A stretch of DNA of 64,000 nt, from assembly GCF_008806975.1 (NCBI RefSeq), contig NZ_CP031728.1:4051501-4115500 (forward strand). Reading direction: 5' to 3'. Positions 9,771 through 16,957 of this stretch are shown in pieces; position 1 is the stretch's first letter; every line of letters starts with the position of its first letter. The position numbers were made by a program, and so were the translations under genes. The notes under the pieces are model-generated. The model ran no database searches. It had not been told where the DNA came from and saw nothing but the letters and a program-made list of their open reading frames with translations. The stretch comes from Cellvibrio sp. KY-GH-1. Its GTDB lineage: Bacteria; Pseudomonadota; Gammaproteobacteria; Pseudomonadales; Cellvibrionaceae.

Positions 9771-10567
9771 GCATTCGCCAGGCTGCCAGCGCAAAAGAGT
9801 CCGGGCAGGACGTGGCGGCCAAACCCGGGCCTCCTTTATTTAACGATCAGCGCGCTTCAACCGGTGTGCAATTAAAACAACAAGAGTTGTTACGCACCGC
9901 GCAGGTTCCCGCTCAACTGACGGTGATTCCAGGAACAGTAGCCTACGTACCAAGCAGCGGGCGTGCAGGTACATCGAAATTGGCATATATCTGTGATGGT
10001 TATGATTACGGGAAACAGAATGAACCTGCGGATAGTGCAACTTCGACTATGCCGATGAGAGATGAGATAGCCTCCACCTATATAAAAACACATCCCAATG
10101 ATCCTTTTGCCATGCACTTGGTAAATGGTCGACTCGGTGGTAGCGGGGCTGATACCGAAAATCTTGCCTGGGGACCCAGTGAGTTAAACAGAAAACATTA
10201 CAACAACTGGGAAAATGACCGGCAGATGGAGGTACAAAGTCGGAGCGGGGAAAGAGTGGATGTTAGCGTACAAGCAACTTATCACTCAAATGACACGAAC
10301 ACCCCCGCAGGCTATTACCTCAAACGCCTGGATTGTACCCACGAAATAGACGGCGATTCAAAAACGGTAGGAATAGAGATTGGCGAACCGGTAGAAGATG
10401 ACGAGGAATGGAAACCGAATAAGAAGAAAAAGCGCAAACACGCGTTACCCGATACTACCAAACCGTCAAAAAAGCACAGCGGGATAAAAAAGAAAAACTC
10501 GTCGAAAGAAAAAAAGGAAAAGAAAAAAGAAGACGAAAAGAAAAAGAAGAGATTTTATGGGCGTTAG
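9761..10567 (+). CDS. Probable eCIS cargo: nuclease-like effector with lysine-rich tail
   Basis: This 268-residue protein has no signal peptide. Its first 50 residues (MAFSIRQAAS, then LFNDQRASTGVQLKQQ) closely resemble the start of the DUF4157 protein downstream and recall the FxDNRP..QR motif at the start of many eCIS-linked proteins. The middle contains AMHLVNGRLGGSG followed by ENLAWGPSELNRKHYNNWE, which resembles the His and Asn core of DNA/RNA non-specific endonucleases of the Endonuclease_NS_2 kind. I read it as a candidate nuclease; catalysis is not proven. The last 50 residues are extremely basic (KKKKRK, then many Lys/Glu), like a nucleic-acid-binding or nuclear-localisation tail. 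It follows the channel gene by 85 bases. Confidence 0.65.
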   Translation: MAFSIRQAASAKESGQDVAAKPGPPLFNDQRASTGVQLKQQELLRTAQVPAQLTVIPGTVAYVPSSGRAGTSKLAYICDGYDYGKQNEPADSATSTMPMRDEIASTYIKTHPNDPFAMHLVNGRLGGSGADTENLAWGPSELNRKHYNNWENDRQMEVQSRSGERVDVSVQATYHSNDTNTPAGYYLKRLDCTHEIDGDSKTVGIEIGEPVEDDEEWKPNKKKKRKHALPDTTKPSKKHSGIKKKNSSKEKKEKKKEDEKKKKRFYGR

Positions 10568-10641
10568 CAAAGCCGATATATTTTGAATGAGCAAGTTTAT
10601 ATAGAAACGTGCCTGTTGCACGAGTTTCTAACATTAACCAG

Positions 10642-10679
10642 ATCACCAGGGAAATCCCGGGAGAACACCATGGCCTTCA
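10642..10679 (+). repeat. Duplicated leader, copy 2
   Basis: Second copy of the block at 9733-9770, differing at two of 38 positions. It carries the GGGAG ribosome site and the ATG at 10670 with the same first codons. This conservation is the main reason for starting the DUF4157 gene at 10670 rather than at an in-frame ATG 87 bases upstream. Confidence 0.9.
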
Positions 10680-11839
10680 CCACTCGTCAGGCTGCCAGCG
10701 AGCAAAAATCTGCCCAGGAAGCGGCGGCAAAACCCAGCGCACAATTGTTTAGCGATCAGCGTGCTTCCACCAGCGTGCAGTTGAAACAACAGCAATTAAT
10801 GCAGACTGCACAGCTTGCGGCAGAAGAGGAAGAGCCGTTGCAAGGCAAATTTGAAACGGCGCAGCTTGCCGCAGAAGAGGAAGAGCCTCTGCAAGGAAAA
10901 TTCGCCACGGCGCAATTAGCCGGGATGGAAGAAGAAGTACCTATGCAAGGAAAATTTGCAACTGCACAACTGGCCGCCCTGGAAGAAGAGCCGCTACAGG
11001 GAAAATTTGTGGCGCAACGCGCAGAGGAAGAGGAACCATTGCAGGGAAAGTTTGAATCGCCTGCACCAGCGCAGCGCGAACAAAAACCGAATAACACCGG
11101 TATGCCGGACAATTTGAAATCCGGTATCGAAAATCTATCCGGCTATTCCATGGACGATGTAAAAGTCCATTACAACTCAGACAAGCCGGCACAATTAAAT
11201 GCCCACGCCTATGCACAGGGAACGGACATTCACGTCGCTCCGGGACAAGAGCAACATCTACCCCACGAAGCCTGGCATGTTGTGCAACAAAAACAGGGCC
11301 GCGTACAAGCCACTATGCAAATGAAAGCCGGTGTACCGGTAAACGACGATGCAGGCTTGGAAAATGAAGCGGATGTGATGGGGGCAAAGGCTGTTGAGCA
11401 GCAAACGTTAGCAGTCCAGAGTGCGCCCTTTTCGCTAAAAGCGCTTTCCAAAAGCGGCCCGAAGCAATTGATGTCCGTTAGAACCGTGAACAAAGTGCCT
11501 ACTGTCGAGTTATCTAAGCACTTGGTCCCCCTGGCGAATCAAGAAGCATGGGCAACGAGTAAAGCAAAACCAAAAACAACGTTCATTTCCGACAGCGCCG
11601 AGGTTGTTGCAGCGGTGAACACAAGTACACATGATTTCACTGCTGCTACCGCAGTAATGGAATATAAAGAAATTAAACCGACAATAACGACGACCCAATA
11701 TGAAAAAACTCCTGCGGGTGACGGTCCAGGTAAGCCGGTAACGCGTACGTTGGATGCGGCTCCTCGAGAATGTGTAGTGGGTGTTACCAAAAAAGCCGGC
11801 GTAGATGAAATTGTAATTAATCACTTAGCGAACGTGTAA
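10670..11839 (+). CDS. DUF4157 (eCIS core domain) protein, metallopeptidase-like, with EEEPLQGKF repeats
   Basis: This 389-residue protein begins with the shared N-terminal module (MAFTTRQAAS, LFSDQRASTSVQLKQQQ). Five tandem repeats of about 17 residues follow at about 45-130, each ending in a form of EEEPLQGKF. The DUF4157 domain spans about 145-235: GMPDNLKSGIENLSGYSMDD, VKVHYNSDKPAQLNA, AYAQGTDIHVAPGQ, and the zinc-protease-like motif HEAWH at residues 199-203. DUF4157 proteins are the most widespread eCIS-linked accessory and cargo family. The C-terminal 150 residues are unrelated to anything I recognise and may be the toxic part. The repeats are typical of the family and may act as a spacer or loading segment. 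Confidence 0.88.
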   Translation: MAFTTRQAASEQKSAQEAAAKPSAQLFSDQRASTSVQLKQQQLMQTAQLAAEEEEPLQGKFETAQLAAEEEEPLQGKFATAQLAGMEEEVPMQGKFATAQLAALEEEPLQGKFVAQRAEEEEPLQGKFESPAPAQREQKPNNTGMPDNLKSGIENLSGYSMDDVKVHYNSDKPAQLNAHAYAQGTDIHVAPGQEQHLPHEAWHVVQQKQGRVQATMQMKAGVPVNDDAGLENEADVMGAKAVEQQTLAVQSAPFSLKALSKSGPKQLMSVRTVNKVPTVELSKHLVPLANQEAWATSKAKPKTTFISDSAEVVAAVNTSTHDFTAATAVMEYKEIKPTITTTQYEKTPAGDGPGKPVTRTLDAAPRECVVGVTKKAGVDEIVINHLANV

Positions 11840-11867
11840 ATACGGATCTAATTAAGCGAGCTAATTT

Positions 11868-12590
11868 ATGACTTACATCAGAAAAAATATAGCGACGAAT
11901 AATGATACTAATAGTAGTAAACCCGTTGCCCAATCCAACGCGGGGTTTGCCGATAGACGTCAGTCTACTGAGGAGCAAATTGCTCAGCGGCAAATGATTC
12001 AAAATTCGAATGTTCATCAACGAATAGTAAGTAAATTAGGTTCAACTACGCCAACGGTACAACTGGTACCGCAGTATAGTTCTGGATTGACCAGATCAGT
12101 TACCGTTACAGGAAACTCAAAAACGAAAAGTTTTGAAGAATGCACTTACAATTCTGTGGAGTATTCGGCCGGCGATAATCTACTGACTACCGGCACCGGT
12201 ACGGAAACGCCGGCCAACTGGGCTACATGGTTAGTCAACAAAAAAGGCGGGAATAATGCCTCGCAACTGCATGTAGTTAATCGACGTTGGGGTGGATTAG
12301 GTGGCCGTAATGATAAGAATATAGTTCCTGGTTCGCCTGCCGAGAATAGTCATCACCTACATGAAGCCGAAAAGGAGTTTGATAAATGCTTCAGCGCTGG
12401 AAAAGCTATCAATAACTGTAAATATGAATGTACGGTTGCGCCAAAATATGGACAAGCGGTTAATGTAACCGGTGGCCCGGTGGATTATGGCGATCCAACC
12501 ATTACTGTGAGCATCACTGATAACGGCGTGAAAAAGGCATACCCTGTGACCGATGGTGCAGACGGTCTCACGTTTAAAGAAGGCACCTAA
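11868..12590 (+). CDS. Probable eCIS cargo: second nuclease-like effector
   Basis: This 240-residue protein has no signal peptide. It has a diverged form of the shared N-terminus (FADRRQSTEEQIAQRQMIQ), matching the FxDxR.ST..Q..Q pattern of the two genes upstream. The middle reads LHVVNRRWGGLGG, then NDKNIVPGSPAENSHHLHEAE, parallel to HLVNGRLGGSG..ENL in the first cargo protein, so both likely share a His/Asn nuclease-like core. Only 28 bases separate it from the DUF4157 gene. The ribosome site is weak (AAGCGAG). The first and third cargo genes thus flank the DUF4157 gene as distant paralogues. Confidence 0.6.
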   Translation: MTYIRKNIATNNDTNSSKPVAQSNAGFADRRQSTEEQIAQRQMIQNSNVHQRIVSKLGSTTPTVQLVPQYSSGLTRSVTVTGNSKTKSFEECTYNSVEYSAGDNLLTTGTGTETPANWATWLVNKKGGNNASQLHVVNRRWGGLGGRNDKNIVPGSPAENSHHLHEAEKEFDKCFSAGKAINNCKYECTVAPKYGQAVNVTGGPVDYGDPTITVSITDNGVKKAYPVTDGADGLTFKEGT

Positions 12591-12611
12591 TGTACATCCA
12601 AGGGAACTAAA

Positions 12612-13622
12612 ATGAAAAAGCTAGTAAGTCATTTATTGAGTGCGGGTGTATTTTTTTTAATATTGGCTTATGTGATTCCATTTTGTGTTTCCTTAGGCGC
12701 GTGGGCATCTGATTTTCCATCAGATTGGGAACCGTGGTACTACCGTGTAGGATTTTTCATGGCTATAGGTCTTTCCGCTGCGATAGTTTACACAGGATCG
12801 AAAAGCTTCCTGGAGAGCATGTTGGGGAACATGTTTATAAGAAAATCGTTACTGAAATCATTCGATCACGATATATTTGATGGCGATATTATGAAAATCG
12901 CTGAAGACCATTCGGTTGCAAAAAACTTAACCCGCACTGAATCATTAATAGCTGTTGGTAAGGAAATACAGTGGCTATTAAGATCAAATACTAAAAAAAA
13001 CCAAGATTTGGCCTTAGCAATACTAAGCTCGCAGGCGAATAAAGAGAAATTAAAAAATGAATTGAAAGTTGAGCGTATTAACTCGGAATCCGATATCTAT
13101 ATAGCTTCGTCGGAGGTCTATATGCCAACATGTGAAGATGATGGATTGACAGGAAGGCTTGAGTTAGGAGTTGACCACTTATTCTTCTATGCGTCTGATG
13201 AAAATTATAGGTCCGTTATACTATCGAAAGTGGGAAAAGATGCTGGATATAAAATCGCAGAAAAATTTGGGGACAACGCTCATCCGCTGATTGGTGTTGC
13301 TGTACAAATCGCGAGCATTGCCATATCGGATAATAAAAAAGAATTTAAAAAAAATTTAACTAACAGCATATCAGTTCGACTTGCCGACATAGATCACGTA
13401 GTAGTAACAAAAAATGGTTTTATTGGACGGGAAAAGTTAGTCGAGATTAAAGTGAAGAATTCCAATGGAATAAGTAGTTATAGTTTCGGTACATTCGATG
13501 AAATGGATCAAGATTTTAGCGAGATTTGGCTCGAGAAAATTGAACTGGCTTGTTTATTGTGTGGTTCTATCATAAACCGTGAAATTGGGCCAAAAGCAGT
13601 CGCGAAAATTGAACCTTGCTAA
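12612..13622 (+). CDS. Unrecognised membrane protein next to eCIS cargo genes
   Basis: This 336-residue protein starts after a good ribosome site (AAGGGAAC) 21 bases downstream of the last cargo gene. Two hydrophobic helices lie at about 8-30 and 45-68; the remaining 265 residues are predicted soluble, probably cytoplasmic, rich in Lys and Ile. Base composition turns AT-rich here compared with the eCIS genes upstream. I do not recognise a family. Its place directly behind a candidate toxin makes an immunity or self-protection role possible, but this is only inference from position. Confidence 0.65.
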   Translation: MKKLVSHLLSAGVFFLILAYVIPFCVSLGAWASDFPSDWEPWYYRVGFFMAIGLSAAIVYTGSKSFLESMLGNMFIRKSLLKSFDHDIFDGDIMKIAEDHSVAKNLTRTESLIAVGKEIQWLLRSNTKKNQDLALAILSSQANKEKLKNELKVERINSESDIYIASSEVYMPTCEDDGLTGRLELGVDHLFFYASDENYRSVILSKVGKDAGYKIAEKFGDNAHPLIGVAVQIASIAISDNKKEFKKNLTNSISVRLADIDHVVVTKNGFIGREKLVEIKVKNSNGISSYSFGTFDEMDQDFSEIWLEKIELACLLCGSIINREIGPKAVAKIEPC

Positions 13623-13709
13623 TACAGTTGCTGTAAATCAAATTCGGAAACGCTCAAGTAGTCAGATGATAGGAATCCAAGAATATGAGCGATAAATATT
13701 CTAGATATT

Positions 13710-14303
13710 TTATAACTGCTTATTCCAAACATCCAAATCCACACTCCCAGTAACGCCATCCACGTTTCCACTTTGTGAATACTGCCAAAAGTTCCATGCA
13801 GTCCAACCGAATGGAATTTTTGGTGTAGTCACACCATATTCTGCAACCCACAGTGGGTATTTGGAAAAATCTGAATTAATAGTTTGATTCCAGAATGAAG
13901 GGCCGGTGTAAATCATGGGCGTGCGGCCCAGTGCTTTTTCCACCGTATCCAACCAGATTTGCAAATTTGCGGCGACGCTGTTGCTGCCGTAATTACCTTT
14001 AAAAATTTCTATATCCACAACGGGTGCTAAATCATTCGCATCTAGCGAACCCACCGCAGCAACAAAATTATTCGCTTGGGTAACAGGGTCATCATTGGTT
14101 TCATAAAAATGGTAAGCACCGCGCAAAACCCCGGCGGCTTGCATAGCTTGCCAATTCGTGTGGAACTGCGGGTCAGTGTAAGTATTACCATCGGTAGCCT
14201 TCGCATACGCAAACGCAATTCCCGCGGCCTTAACTTTTTTCCAATCCACCGTACCCTGGTAATGGGAAACGTCTATGCCTTGCAGTTGGTTGGTGGTAGT
14301 CAT
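13710..14303 (-). CDS. GH25 lysozyme (N-acetylmuramidase)
   Basis: This 197-residue protein is a single GH25 domain of normal length. It starts with GIDVSHYQG (Asp11) and carries the catalytic pair in APVVDIEIF (Asp97, Glu99), plus RGAYHFYE, PMIYTGPSFW, LWVAEYG and a final FWQYSQSG..DLDVWN. These enzymes cleave the glycan strand of peptidoglycan. There is no signal peptide, so export would need another route such as the neighbouring injection system, holin action or cell lysis. Lysozymes are common in tail-like and eCIS loci, where they may free particles from the producer or help puncture targets. It is convergent to the cargo operon, with its stop 88 bases from that of the membrane protein. 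Confidence 0.92.
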   Translation of the reverse strand: MTTTNQLQGIDVSHYQGTVDWKKVKAAGIAFAYAKATDGNTYTDPQFHTNWQAMQAAGVLRGAYHFYETNDDPVTQANNFVAAVGSLDANDLAPVVDIEIFKGNYGSNSVAANLQIWLDTVEKALGRTPMIYTGPSFWNQTINSDFSKYPLWVAEYGVTTPKIPFGWTAWNFWQYSQSGNVDGVTGSVDLDVWNKQL

Positions 14304-14596
14304 GAGGTAATCCTATGTAAGCCAAGAGAGGAAACTAGCCATTTCGTAGGCTGTGTGACGATCATTATGGAAAAATATTTTTTATGCCATATTGGACATT
14401 AATTGACTGCATAATTTATTCAATTTTTTTCTCTTTCAAAGAGCTTTGAATTTCTAGGCTCACAATACAAACCATTCAGAGAATTTAGTTTAGTCAGTTC
14501 GTTTGTTCGAGCTATAGTATGATAGAAGGTGCGATATATTTCTATTTTATAAACTGTTCATTATACGCAGGGTGGTTGTTGTTACACTATTTAGAC

Positions 14597-14875
14597 TCAA
14601 TCACCAAATAGCTTTCTACCTCTGTTTAGTAAATTCTTACACCACCAGTACAAAATAAATAAATAGACTAGAGACTTGATTGTTACACCTAAAATAAACA
14701 TTTTTGGGTCTTCGGAGTAGGTGATAAAACCACTTTGGCCGTATTTAGTAAACGAATAAAATTTCCCGCCCGCACAATCACTCCAAAAGACGACCATATA
14801 GAAGGCGATGCCAGTTAAAATGAAAAGCTCTATGAAGTACCTTATTTTTAGCGTTGATTTTTTATGTGCGCTCAT
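14597..14875 (-). CDS. Small two-helix membrane protein, unknown
   Basis: This 92-residue protein has two hydrophobic segments (about 11-28 and 60-80) separated by a polar loop with KFYSFTKYGQSGF. No family is recognised. It is AT-rich, reads in the same direction as the genes of the cassette-like island to its right, and may be an island gene itself. Confidence 0.55.
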   Translation of the reverse strand: MSAHKKSTLKIRYFIELFILTGIAFYMVVFWSDCAGGKFYSFTKYGQSGFITYSEDPKMFILGVTIKSLVYLFILYWWCKNLLNRGRKLFGD

Positions 14876-14962
14876 AGTGAGAAGGTCAAACGAAAAGTTA
14901 ATGAGAGGTTTGAAATGTGTGCATTTGCTAAAAACTTTTTTGTAGTGATTTCGCTAGAGCCA

Positions 14963-15002
14963 CGACAGACGAAACTGTTCAGCGCGCGAAATGCGTCTGT
15001 CG
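14963..15002. repeat. Perfect 9-bp inverted repeat between island genes
   Basis: CGACAGACG (14963-14971) and CGTCTGTCG (14994-15002) are perfect reverse complements around a 22-base loop. The hairpin lies just after the end of the minus-strand gene at 15018-15368, where a cassette recombination site or a terminator would sit. No GTTRRRY/RYYYAAC boxes are evident, so I call it only an inverted repeat. Confidence 0.5.
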
Positions 15003-15017
15003 GAGTACATATTATGC

Positions 15018-15368
15018 TTAGCGTGCAATATTTAGAAACGCAGAAACAGCGCTAAACACCATTAGAATGAGTAAGGTTATGTGACACCACATAAATATTT
15101 TATACCTTGACCTTTGATTTCTGAAACGAGAACTCACTTGAAATAATAATACGATAAAGCCAGCAAAAAAAAGAGCGCCACATGCTCCTCCGATGGCTTG
15201 TGGCTGATTTCCATTTGACTCCACATACTGTTGGAAATAACCAGCTGCCATGTTTGGCAAAGCAAATACAACAGTAAATATCTTCAACAATATACTTGCA
15301 TCGGTTGGAGTTTTTTCGGATTGAATTTTTAGGTTTGATGTAGGTGTTTCGTATATTTCTTGAGTCAT
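15018..15368 (-). CDS. Small membrane protein, unknown
   Basis: The start is placed at the internal ATG giving MTQEIYETPTSNL, an N-terminus common among small bacterial membrane proteins; the longer frame to 15440 adds an unlikely polar leader. The 116-residue product has three hydrophobic segments (about 26-48, 60-80, 92-114). No family or function is recognised. Low GC and orientation match the cassette-like genes to the right. Confidence 0.55.
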   Translation of the reverse strand: MTQEIYETPTSNLKIQSEKTPTDASILLKIFTVVFALPNMAAGYFQQYVESNGNQPQAIGGACGALFFAGFIVLLFQVSSRFRNQRSRYKIFMWCHITLLILMVFSAVSAFLNIAR

Positions 15369-15663
15369 GTTGTATTCAACGATTTTGCTTGTCAGTTTAT
15401 CCCGCAGCCCAGGGCGTATATAAAGGAAACCCATCGCCAATCAATTACCGCAACACAGCTATCCATAAAAACTTGAGTCGGGGTGAGTAGTAAATTCGTA
15501 TATATGGGGTTCTGAATATTCAGCTTACTCGCTTAGCGATTCCAATTAAAGTCCGCAGTCGGTGAGTGGTTGGGCTTTGGTACCCAATCTGCGCGATTAA
15601 ATCAATTGAGCAGAGTAACGTGTAATTGACGATATCTTTAGTATAAAACTTTCCGAATTAAAA
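15369..15663. other. Gene-poor stretch before the IS element
   Basis: No convincing reading frame, tRNA or terminator is visible in these 295 AT-rich bases. It ends at the stop codon of the lipoprotein gene that the IS element has cut, so it is that gene's original downstream region. Confidence 0.5.
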
Positions 15664-15708
15664 TTAATTTTCAATTATTTCAACTGCCTTTTTAGTTAAG
15701 ATATTGTT
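15664..15708 (-). pseudogene. Detached 3' end of the IS-interrupted lipoprotein gene
   Basis: Read on the minus strand and joined to 16961-17275 after removing the IS and one target copy, the codons continue in frame as NILTKKAVEIIEN and stop at TAA (15664-15666). Thus these bases are the last 13 codons and stop of the lipoprotein gene, cut off by the insertion. Confidence 0.85.
15706..15708. repeat. IS target-site duplication GTT, left copy
   Basis: GTT at 15706-15708 directly precedes the left inverted repeat, and GTT at 16961-16963 directly follows the right one. A 3-bp duplication is usual for IS3-family elements. Joining across it restores an open gene, which supports it as a true target duplication. 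Confidence 0.85.
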
Positions 15709-15770
15709 TGATCCCCTCCGCGAATATCGGACACCTTAGAAACTGAGTAAACTTACTCCAGAGGTGATCC

Positions 15771-16064
15771 ATGAGCAAGAAACCAACCCCAAAAGAGAAT
15801 AAGAAGTATACAGCCGAGTTCAAAAGTGAGGCCATTAAACTGGCCGAACGATTGAGCGTAGCGGAAGCCGCCGAAAAACTGGGCATATATGCCAGTCAAA
15901 TTTACAGTTGGCGTAGCGCACTCAACAATAGCCGTACTGATGTTGAAAGAGAATCGCTCCTCGCCGCTGAAAATGCACGCCTCAAGCGTCAGCTCGCCGA
16001 GCAAGCAGAGGAGCTTGAAATCCTAAAAAAGGCGGCTACCTACTTCGCGAAGCATCAAAAATAA
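15771..16064 (+). CDS. IS3-family transposase OrfA
   Basis: This 97-residue protein carries a helix-turn-helix region (YTAEFKSEAIKLAERLSV, then AAEKLGIYASQIYSW) followed by a leucine-zipper-like helix (ENARLKRQLAEQAEELEIL). OrfA binds the terminal repeats and regulates transposition. Near its end the heptamer A AAA AAG (16025-16031) lies in the correct phase for -1 frameshifting into OrfB. From 16031 the -1 frame is open into orfB, so a fused OrfAB transposase can be made. Confidence 0.93.
   Translation: MSKKPTPKENKKYTAEFKSEAIKLAERLSVAEAAEKLGIYASQIYSWRSALNNSRTDVERESLLAAENARLKRQLAEQAEELEILKKAATYFAKHQK
16025..16031 (+). other. -1 ribosomal frameshift heptamer A AAA AAG
   Basis: In the orfA frame the codons are CTA AAA AAG, giving the A_AAA_AAG arrangement used by IS3-family elements. 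The -1 frame entered here stays open through 16079 to the orfB stop, so slippage would produce the OrfAB fusion transposase. Confidence 0.8.
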
Positions 16065-16078
16065 AACGCTACGAATTT

Positions 16079-16930
16079 ATGCTGACAAATAGCGCGCTAT
16101 ATTCAATCGCGATGATGGCGCGCGTTCTGTTGGTTTCGCGAAGTGGGTATTACAGCTGGCTTGATAATCGTGAAATGGTTAGTTGGCGCATGCAGCAAAG
16201 AGAAGCGATTGATGCGTTGGTAAAGGCAGCATTTGAGGCTGGAAAAGGCCGGTATGGCGCGGATCGGATTTTTTATGATTTGGCGGAGCAAGATAATCCG
16301 CTCGACATAAAAACCATTCGGAAAAGCCTGAAACGGCAGGGGTTAATTGCAAAAGCGGCCAAGCTGTTCAAGGTGACTACGGACAGCAATCATACACTAC
16401 CTGTTGCGCCCAACCTGTTGGCTAGAGATTTTTCTGCGCAACAACCTAATGAAAAATGGGTGACCGATATTACTTATATTCAAACTACAGAAGGTTGGTT
16501 GTATCTGGCCGTGATGATTGATTTATATTCTCGAAAAGTTGTTGGTTGGTCGATGAGCAAACATATTGATGCGCAATTGGTTTGTGATTCATTGATGATG
16601 GCGTTGTGGCGACGAAAATTCCCAAAAAGCGTTATTGTTCACAGTGACCGTGGCAGCCAATATGTATCGCATGCGTTTAGGGATTTACTGGAAAAATATT
16701 CGCTAATACAGAGTATGAGTCGCAAGGGTGATTGCTGGGACAATGCGTGTGCGGAAAGCTTCTTTCATTCACTTAAGGTTGAGCTGGTTCACGGCGAGCC
16801 ATTGCTAGATGGAAAGCACACGCGCGAGTCTATTTTTGAATATATCGAAGTGGATTACAATCGCTACCGCCGTCACAGCGCTATTGGCTTTGTTAGCCCC
16901 GAGCGCTTTGAGGCAAAAAATGTATGTTAG
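16079..16930 (+). CDS. IS3-family transposase OrfB (DDE integrase catalytic domain)
   Basis: This 283-residue protein is the catalytic part. An HTH_21-like region (KGRYGADRIFYDLAE) precedes the rve core. The three catalytic acids are in WVTDITYI (Asp), VHSDRGSQY (Asp) and the final block containing CAESFFHSLKVELVHG (Glu), with the closing YNRYRRHSAIGFVSPERFE typical of the family. It is probably expressed mainly as the OrfAB fusion through the frameshift at 16025-16031. No disruption is seen. Confidence 0.95.
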   Translation: MLTNSALYSIAMMARVLLVSRSGYYSWLDNREMVSWRMQQREAIDALVKAAFEAGKGRYGADRIFYDLAEQDNPLDIKTIRKSLKRQGLIAKAAKLFKVTTDSNHTLPVAPNLLARDFSAQQPNEKWVTDITYIQTTEGWLYLAVMIDLYSRKVVGWSMSKHIDAQLVCDSLMMALWRRKFPKSVIVHSDRGSQYVSHAFRDLLEKYSLIQSMSRKGDCWDNACAESFFHSLKVELVHGEPLLDGKHTRESIFEYIEVDYNRYRRHSAIGFVSPERFEAKNVC

Positions 16931-16957
16931 TTAACTGTCCGAAGTTGGCGGTAGGGA

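Noticed and set aside
10800..11060. Possible CRISPR-like direct repeats
   Set aside because: The repeat spacing is a multiple of three and encodes the EEEPLQGKF units in frame; there are no spacers.
10756..11112. Cys/Ser-rich minus frame opposite the EEEPLQGKF repeats
   Set aside because: The repeats in this frame merely mirror the sense-strand repeats; it is a shadow.
14304..15663. Additional attC sites around the two leftmost small membrane genes
   Set aside because: No pair of core boxes with a paired stem could be found; only an inverted repeat at 14963-15002 stands out.
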